Positions 57,547 to 64,000 of a stretch of 64,000 nt of DNA are shown in pieces (the first letter of the stretch is position 1; each line of letters opens with the position of its first letter). Location: the NCBI GenBank assembly GCA_030549495.1, contig JAUIRK010000110.1, forward strand, positions 496,001-560,000, in the 5' to 3' direction. The position numbers were made by a program, and so were the translations under genes. The DNA comes from Nectonema munidae (taxonomy: Eukaryota > Nematomorpha > Nectonematoida > Nectonematidae). The notes under the pieces were generated by a model. That model was not told where the DNA came from, ran no database searches, and saw only the letters and a program-made list of their open reading frames with translations.

Positions 57547-58179
57547 TTGAAAGAAAATAATTTTGATGATAAAACAATTAAGAAATCTCAATTTATTGCC
57601 AAAAGTTCTTTGTTTGAAAAATTTCAGGAAGCTATATTTTTACATGATTTTCACAAAACTTTTATTTTGAATAAGCCTAAACAAATGAGAATAAATATAC
57701 CTTATGATAAACTTTTTTACAAAAAGTTAAAAAGAGTTTTAACATCGCATAATATTATGGTAACGGCAAAACCCAACCGATCTTTGAAATCTTTTTTTCC
57801 AAATGATAATAACCAAAGGAACAGGGATATTTTGAACTCTAAAAATGTTATATACCAAATAAAGTGTAAAAATTGTGAAGCAATATATATTGGATGTACG
57901 ACGCAAATGTTGAAACAGAGAATAAGTCAACACAAAAGTGTCATAAACTATCAAAAAAAGTCAAATTCTATTATAAGGCCAAACACATTTCAAAACAAAA
58001 TGGTAGACCATATGATCACAAAAAATCATGAGTTCGACTTATCAGGAGTGAATATATTATACAAATGTCCATCTTATAATCTGGAATTTTATGAAGCTGT
58101 ATTCTCTCTCAAAAATAAAAATTCAATCAATGAACACATTGAAATATCCCCAATTTATCATCACTTGGCGCTAAAGTAA
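57547..58179 (+). CDS. Penelope-like GIY-YIG endonuclease fragment
   Basis: 210 codons, open throughout. The N-terminal 90 residues (INIPYDKLFYKKLKRVLTSH, TAKPNRSLKSFF) match the linker that follows the RT in Penelope-like proteins. The GIY-YIG nuclease follows: VIYQIKCKNCEAIYIGCTTQ (VIY at 101-103, a CX2C pair just before YIG at 114-116), then LKQRISQHK with the catalytic Arg and EFYEAVF near residue 180 at the Glu position. The nuclease makes the target-site nick for retrotransposition. The catalytic RT is absent, so this is the 3' part of an element; the ORF itself shows no break. Whether it is expressed is unknown. Confidence 0.8.
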   Translation: MKENNFDDKTIKKSQFIAKSSLFEKFQEAIFLHDFHKTFILNKPKQMRINIPYDKLFYKKLKRVLTSHNIMVTAKPNRSLKSFFPNDNNQRNRDILNSKNVIYQIKCKNCEAIYIGCTTQMLKQRISQHKSVINYQKKSNSIIRPNTFQNKMVDHMITKNHEFDLSGVNILYKCPSYNLEFYEAVFSLKNKNSINEHIEISPIYHHLALK

Positions 58180-58373
58180 CTTCATCGGTACCCGCATATA
58201 CATATTTTATTATTATATACGCATGCATAGTATCCACTCCCCATATGACACATTGAAACGTACACATCTTTATACTGATACAATATATTTTCACACATTA
58301 TGATTGTTTCTTTTTCACACATACTTGTATTCCAACACAATATATTCTCACACATATAATTGGCAATTCTTTG

Positions 58374-58599
58374 TTTATTTTCATCATAAGCATACATATA
58401 ATATACACACACACATATACCCACTACATTCACAAGTTTTCTATCTCAGTATTTTCGCAATGTAAGAATATTTTAAATTTTATATGTGACTTTGTTTCTG
58501 TATTTTCGTTGTATTTAGACTTGATAAAGGTGTGAGACAACACCGAAATTAATTGTAATTTTAATAAAACATTTTTCGAATCGTTCACGTTTTTCAAAT
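58374..58599 (+). repeat. Penelope-like terminal repeat, right copy
   Basis: Partner of 57285-57508. It contains the plus-strand hammerhead-like core TTGATAAAGGTGT, then AACACCGAAATT, at 58520-58557. Confidence 0.88.
58520..58557 (+). ncRNA. Degenerate hammerhead-like motif in Penelope-like terminal repeat
   Basis: TTGATAA stands where CTGATGA is expected, followed by a clear helix II (GGTGT / ACACC), then GAAA and a possible helix III (AAATTA / TAATTT). The two core differences replace the C3-G8 pair by U3-A8, so base pairing would be kept. No good cleavage triplet was identified. Hammerheads are known in this element class, so a decayed or variant ribozyme is plausible. Confidence 0.35.
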
Positions 58600-58770
58600 T
58601 TAAGCAATAAACTACTAGTATAATGGAAAATTCAAGTTCTATTTTCAATTATGTTAATTATGTAGCAAATTTTTCAATTTTGAGTAAAAGGTAAGGTGCA
58701 GCGGGTGTACTTTCATTGACCAGGCACTACTGATGTACCGCTTATGTCAAACTATGAACAAATTCGTATA

Positions 58771-58837
58771 GATGAGGAATCGAATCCAGTGGCTTCCGTG
58801 CTATGTCCATCATCTCAACCAACCTGCCATGCCACCC
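58771..58837 (-). repeat. tRNA-like A/B boxes, possible SINE
   Basis: Read on the minus strand: GGCAGGTTGGTTGAG (A box-like) and about 35 bases later GGATTCGATTCC (B box). No acceptor stem pairs. Lies just outside the Penelope-like fragment. Confidence 0.35.
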
Positions 58838-59065
58838 ATAGAGTATGCTGTAGGGGATACGTCAAATTAGTTTTCAAAAAACTTAAGTTATGCTCTAAAA
58901 TTTTTTAGTTTTTGTTGAAGCTATATAACTTTTTTGACAGACTTTTTTTCCTTAAAAGTTTTAAACTATTTTTGAATGATGCTGAGTACAATGAAATAAT
59001 GCGATCTTAATTTTTTGTTTTCTTTGCACAATTATAACTTCGTTTTATACCCTTGCCCCTGAATC
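58838..59065. other. Non-coding spacer
   Basis: AT-rich spacer between the tRNA-like sequence and the Merlin left end. Nothing recognised. Confidence 0.5.
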
Positions 59066-61458
59066 GGTAATCTTTTACTTTACGGTTCCGTCAATCAAAA
59101 AATTTCTCTGACAAATTATTGGCTGTTGTGATGTCAATCAAACTATATAATTTAAGTAGTTTTAATATATAAGCAATGCTATAAAGCATAAAAATTACAA
59201 CATACATCTAAATTAATAAATAATATATTTATTTTACATTACTTAGTAAGCAAACATTTGATACAAAAATTAATTAAAAACTTTTTTTTATGGAATTCAA
59301 ACTATAATAGAATTTCATTGAATATATTTTACTAAAAATTCTAAATCTAACTTATATAAAACTGTCAGTAAATTTAAAAAAAATAGAAAATTTACAACAT
59401 AAAAAATTATAATAAAATTTTGTTGAATATATTTTACTAAAGATTCTAGATATAATTTACAAAAAATAAGTGAGTAAATTAAAAAAAAATGAGTTAAAAA
59501 TAAAAATACATTCTTTATTTCTGTTCAATACTTGAGGTTATATAATTCCTTCAAAGAGTTTAAAAACGAAGTGAAGCACAAAAGAATTTAATGTATAGTT
59601 TTATTAAATTTTAAAAATCCAATTTATCATTCGTGAAATAAAAAACAAAAGTTTCAATTTTTAGATAAAATTTCGTGTTGACTCAGAGTAGTCAGTAATT
59701 GTATTCACTTCTTAAGAAAGTGAAACAATTATTGATGTAGGTCGTAGGAAAACAAATTTATGCTCGTATGAAAACATCTCATCAATAGCAAAACACCCAG
59801 AGCGATCGATTTGCGTATAGCGTTTGTATTTTTGTTGTGTGGTTCTGGTTGTATTCGTATAAGATGTTTCGCTCAGCAGCAACACGTTTATGTTCTAATA
59901 TTGATTCATAAGTGTATGAATGTGTTTTGTTTGGGTTTGAATAACAAAATCATTCTTTTGTAGTTATTACTTGATACTACACATATGCATCCAAACAAAT
60001 AAAAAACAACACACGGAAAATATAACCAAATTCACCCACATATGCTACACTCGCTCAAATCGATTAGGCACATGTATAATTTGACGAGTTGTTTTGACAC
60101 GAGGGTAAGAAGTATATTTTCTTTCATCATTTGTTATATCAATTCATTTTCATCTGAAGTGAATGAACTTATGGATACTACTCTGAGTGAGAATACAATT
60201 TTATCTGAAAATTTGAATTTTTCTTCTCTGTTACAAGTTTTAAATTCAAATGATAAATTAGAAATTTTGGTTTGCTTCGCACAAAGTTATTTTAAATATT
60301 TTCCAATGCAATGATTGCCAACAAAATTGTAAATTAATAAAGAGTTGGAAATGTTATGTTTGTGGTAAAAAAAGACGGTGCGATCAGGATCTTTTTTTGC
60401 AAAAAGCCACCTCACCTTATTCTATGATTTTGTTCATTTATGAATGGTGTCGTGACTATTCATTAGACGCTATTATTCATGAAGCATCTATTTGAAGTGG
60501 GCGAACTGCTGTAGACTGGGCTAATTTTTGTAGAGAGATTGATAGAAGTTGGGTTGAAAGAAATTGTCTAATTGTTGGAGGTTTTGATGAAAACTTTGAA
60601 CAAATTATAGTAGAAATTGATGAAAGCAAGTTTTTTCATAGAAAATATCACAGAGGTACTTGGAGAGAAGGTCATTGGGTGTTTGGAGCAATTGAATGAA
60701 ATAGTAAGAAATGTTTTTTAGTTGAAGTTGAAGATAGGAGCAAAACAACTCTTACACAAATTATACAAAGACACATACTACTAGGATCCATTCTTGTTTC
60801 TGACGGATGGCCTGCTTACAGGAACATTTCTAACTATAATAATGGAGTTTATGATCATTGGGTAGTTATGCACCAACGTAACTTTGTTGACCCAATGATA
60901 TGAACATTCACACGCAAAACATTGAAAATCTTTGGATGCGGGCCAAAGGAAAATGTAAAGACAGTTTGGTATCTCCAACGAATTATTCAAATCATATTTA
61001 GATGAGTTCGTTTGGAGAAGCCATTTTCTAAAAGCAAAATTATTTTCTGTTTTTAAATTCTTTAAAAGATTTATTGCAACCTCAAAGTATTAAACAGAGA
61101 TAAAGTATGTATTTTTTATTTATAAATTAAATATTTTTTTTATTTACTCTCATACTTTAATGTAAATTAAATCTAGAATCTCTAGTAAAATATTTAAATA
61201 GTTAAATTTGAAATCTATAAAAATAAAATTTCTAATTTTTTTAAATTTACTGACACGATACTAATGTAAAATAAATCTAGGATCTTTAGTAAAATATAGT
61301 TAATGAATTCTAATTAAATTTGAAATCTATAAAAATATTTTTCTTAATCTTTATATTATGACGGAGTTTACTAATGTATAGTTTGATTGACATAACAACA
61401 GCCAATAATTTGTCAAAGAAATTTTTTGATTGACAGAACCGTAAAGTAAAAGATTACC
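59066..61458 (+). mobile_element. Merlin DNA transposon, 2.4 kb, 81-bp TIRs
   Basis: Terminal inverted repeats at 59066-59146 and 61378-61458, beginning GGTAATCTTTTACTTTACGG, are 81 bp long with three mismatches. Inside, an ISXO2/IS1016-like transposase relic (60171-61060) identifies the Merlin superfamily. Subterminal regions on both sides contain iterated AT-rich units (AAATCTAGAATCT-like and TTTACTAAAGATTCTAGAT-like), themselves in inverted arrangement. Merlin normally duplicates 8-9 bp, but no matching flanks were found (left CCCTGAATC, right ACTCATATA). Confidence 0.88.
60171..61060 (+). pseudogene. Merlin (ISXO2-like) DDE transposase
   Basis: Opens MDTTLSENTILSENLNFSSL at 60171. A zinc-ribbon-like part follows in a second frame (CQQNCKL, CYVCGKKRRCDQD). 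Then SMILFIYEWCRDYSLDAII, GRTAVDWANFCREI and the catalytic core: IIVEIDESKFFHRKYHRGTW (first Asp), WVFGAIE, RSKTTLTQIIQRHIL, SILVSDGWPAYRNIS (second Asp) and, after a stop and frame change near 60900, HTQNIENLWMRAKGKCKD (catalytic Glu). Three or so stops and two frame changes make it inactive, but all three catalytic positions are still present. Confidence 0.85.
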
Positions 61459-61623
61459 ACTCATATAAAACTATCCAACCTTCAGTTATTTGTTTTCTCT
61501 ATGAATCAAATATCCTTTCATCAATTTCTGTAATGTGCCTGGTAGACTACTTCATTTTTCAAATGAAAAGCCTATTCCACCCCCTATCATTTTTGGATTT
61601 ATTTAAACTAGTGTATATTCGAT

Positions 61624-62210
61624 GGTTGTAGGTAAAAATGCCCTCAGAAAAAATGCCCCCGAAATAAATGCCCCCAATTAAAAAGTAGGAAAAAATGCCC
61701 TTTAATTTTTGATTTTCAAGATTTTTTTTAATTATATAAATATTTTTATTTGGTACCGTTTTGAAAGGCTAAATTTCTTAATCTATAGGGTTTTTTCTTT
61801 ATTAAGTTCTTGAAAACAATAGCAAAGGTGCAGATTTGTGGGAATGTGTTCTTAAAATCAGTTAAAATACAAATTTTATTTAGAAAGTGTTCTGGTACAC
61901 ACAAAGTCTAAAAATATTTGCTGTTGTATAAATTTTTTTTTTGTATTTAAAAAATTGTCGTATGCTGAGTTTTTTAGTTTACTTTAGTTAAATTTTAAAT
62001 ATTGTAAATAAAAAGTTAACTTTATTTTTACAATAAATCTTTATTTGACATATCTTTTTTAAAAATTTTAATTAATAATTTTTTGAAATTTTGTGTTGGG
62101 GCATTTTTTCCTAATTTTAAATTGGGGCATTTTACTGGGGGCATTTTTTCCTACTTTTTAATTCGGGGCATTTTTTCCTACTTTTTAATTGCGGGCATTT
62201 TTCTGCCTAC
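61624..62210. mobile_element. Non-autonomous TIR element with iterated ends and 10-bp TSD
   Basis: The 587-bp insertion is flanked by TATATTCGAT on both sides (61614-61623 and 62211-62220), a perfect 10-bp duplication. The ends are inverted: left GTAGGTAAAAATGCCC, right (inverted) GTAGGCAGAAAAATGCCC. Both ends then repeat the phrase AAAAAATGCCCC separated by AATTAAAAAGTAGG several times. No coding sequence. A 9-11-bp duplication suggests the Mutator (MULE) superfamily, but no transposase supports this here. Confidence 0.75.
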
Positions 62211-62220
62211 TATATTCGAT

Positions 62221-63428
62221 ATGCAAATTTAATTAAAATATTTTCGCTGGAAGTATAGTATTTAAATTCACCAATTTTGTAAAAAAATATAAAGTAGTCT
62301 TATAAATTTTGGACTTTAGGTATGCGGTGAATACACTCTATTTTAAAGGATTGCTTGAATATTTGGTCTCTCGTGGTATTTCCAGACCACTAATTTTGAA
62401 AATTGCAAGAAAAAAATTTGGTCCCCCCAATAATTTTGAGGATGTGCGCCCCTGGTATATTCATATAATATGAATATGAACTGAGAAATGAAGAAAAGAG
62501 CATCATGCACGATAGATGTTCTACTTCAAGGACCTAAACTACACGTTTGTGCTTTACGTTGCGTTACACTATGCTGAGTTATTTGTTGATTTTGATTGAT
62601 AATAATTTGTTTTCAAATGTTTATCTCACATTAGAGTTTATAGTTTGAAGTATTTTTAGCATTATAATAAAAAAAATATCTTTCAATTTTCGATTAAACT
62701 CATTTCGACTTCAACCAAAAGAATAACATTCAGAAAGCTAGATTTTTCTATGAAAACATTTCAAAAGTATTTTATCAAAAAAGCCAGTTTTAGAAATTAT
62801 TATTCACTCGAGTACAAGTCTAATGCTCTTACGACATGTTCGTAATAAAAAAAAGAAATTCGCGTTCTCAGTGTCAATTTTTTTAGTGTTCTATTTGTTG
62901 AATTTTCGCAACGTTAAGCAAAAATGTTTTTATGTTGTGTTTTCGCAAAGCTAGACTTAAAAGAGTTGCTAAGTGAGTTTTCAAGAACTAAACTATCTGG
63001 TAATTAATTAATTTCCCTAACTCAAATCTGAATTTAAATGAAACATTAACTAATTCTTTGAAACCAAGGCATACTGCCATTTAGATCTAATGATGGGACT
63101 GGATTCTGATTTTTCAAATGAAAAATCTTACTTAGCGCATTCAACAGTGTCCAGGTCTATCGGAGACAAGTGCTGCACTTTGAATAGCGTGTTTAAAATT
63201 AAAGTTGAAATGAAAGACTTTCCTTAGCTCTGTTGGTGTGTGTATGGGGGTTGAGCGTACATATATATGTAGCTCTTCAAAATATAATCAATTTATTAAA
63301 AAAATTCTTAAAAAGTTGAAAACCACGCATTTCCCATATTCAAACAAAATTTTATATTTCAGAGTAAAATGTATATGTGTACGGTAGTAGCTTGTTAACG
63401 TGAAGACGTTTTAGATTCAAGTGCTCAC
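62221..63428. other. AT-rich DNA; orphan hAT-like end
   Basis: No gene recognised. At 62437-62454 the minus strand reads CAGGGGCGCACATCCTC, the same orphan hAT-like terminus as at 17164-17181. Confidence 0.5.
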
Positions 63429-63549
63429 CAGCCGTGTCTATTCACGCTTCGCGCCTCGAATGCCCGCACTCCACCTTCACTGCGAAAATGGTTCTTTCTT
63501 GACGAAAGCGCTCCACGCTACCTTTGTCTGGGTACAATGCATACAAGTT
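63429..63549 (-). other. GC-rich island, candidate exon, unassigned
   Basis: A 121-bp island with much higher GC than its surroundings. On the minus strand it is bracketed by a strong acceptor (CACAACTTCCTCAG) and a consensus donor (GTGAGC). One frame reads NLYALYPDKGSVERFRQERT and then VKVECGHSRREA before a TGA inside the island. The plus strand is also open across it. No family recognised. The contrast in composition resembles that of NELF-A exon 3 and the cyclophilin gene in this same window. Confidence 0.3.
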
Positions 63550-64000
63550 CTGAGGAAGTTGTGTTAAGAGGAAAAATATTTAAAAATTTAATCTTGCGAA
63601 TCACTCAAATTAGAGTCATCAGCATACTTCTGTAGGCGTAGATAGCGCGTGAGTGGGGCGGGGATGTGCCACAATTTTGGAAGGCAGGTAAATACTCTTA
63701 AGTACTGCATTCTACATATGCTGCTATTTATTTTTCCAAAGTGTGAGGAAGTCATGTAAGCTATTTCACATCCTTAAAATTACTGGGGGCTATAATTTTT
63801 AAGATTTATTTTAAAAGAATTTGTGTCAGAAATCTAACCGCGAAAGAAGTAAAGTAATATCGAAGGTCTACTCACAAGGGAAACAGGTCTTTTAATGAAA
63901 GATATAAAATAAAAATGATTGGTGGAGCGAAAGGCTTTTTTACCCCCTCCCCTTGAATGATGTGACGTGCACCGCTGTGCTAGTTATGCTATGCTTATGT
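63550..64000. other. Window end, no gene recognised
   Basis: A mix of AT-rich and somewhat GC-richer sequence (63640-63670) with no coding or repeat signature that I could support. Confidence 0.45.

Larger units (their letters stand above)
57285..58599 (+). mobile_element. Penelope-like element fragment between inverted terminal repeats
   Basis: A GIY-YIG endonuclease ORF is enclosed by two inverted copies of a ~225-bp sequence (57285-57508 and 58374-58599) that differ at only a few positions. Penelope-like elements are known to carry terminal repeats in direct or inverted orientation and to be heavily 5' truncated, which fits. The reverse transcriptase is missing. The repeat carries a hammerhead-like core (58520-58557 and, on the other strand, 57331-57368). 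No target duplication was identified. Confidence 0.75.

Overview
The window is nuclear DNA of an animal, very probably an invertebrate and most plausibly an arthropod. By eye it is strongly AT-rich and crowded with old transposable elements. The evidence for a metazoan host is two genes: an intron-containing gene for NELF-A (negative elongation factor subunit A) on the minus strand, and an intronless gene for a PPIG/NKTR/Moca-cyp type nuclear cyclophilin with a Ser/Arg-rich tail on the plus strand. I cannot name the species. The repeat mix (Jockey, CR1-like and RTE-like LINEs, Penelope-like element, GTF2IRD2/ZBED-type hATs, piggyBac, Merlin) would fit a small-genome arthropod such as a copepod, but that is only inference.

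Layout. 1-9.9 kb: AT-rich DNA, a microsatellite-linked repeat (family R), a Jockey-type LINE whose ORF1 is split by a small hAT MITE, then a minisatellite-bearing repeat (family E). 9.9-17.5 kb: a complete but decayed hAT transposon with a perfect 8-bp target duplication, a LINE reverse-transcriptase relic and a piggyBac transposase relic. 17.57-24.88 kb: the first three coding exons of NELF-A (minus strand). Its introns hold two hAT relics, a 106-bp piggyBac MITE and a hammerhead-ribozyme-like motif. 25-40 kb: tRNA-like sequence, a CR1-like LINE with PHD and zinc-knuckle ORF1, a hAT fragment next to a FLYWCH relic, a 150-bp tandem satellite abutting a piggyBac copy, a second E copy, a hAT with a nearly open C-terminal half, a second R copy and another CR1-like LINE. 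40.9-46.3 kb: an RTE-like LINE and another hAT. 48.7-50.3 kb: the cyclophilin gene. 51-64 kb: a TA-flanked MITE, a third piggyBac, a third R copy fused to a long (CA)n tract, a Penelope-like endonuclease fragment between inverted terminal repeats, a Merlin transposon with 81-bp inverted ends, and a TIR element with a 10-bp target duplication.

The host genes do not form a functional cluster. NELF-A acts in promoter-proximal pausing of RNA polymerase II and PPIG-type cyclophilins act in nuclear speckles around splicing. Nearly everything else is mobile DNA in various states of decay, with several insertions of one element into another. No LTR retroelement, Polinton or virus-derived gene was recognised. 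Five further short stretches look exon-like (good splice sites or unusual base composition) but could not be assigned.
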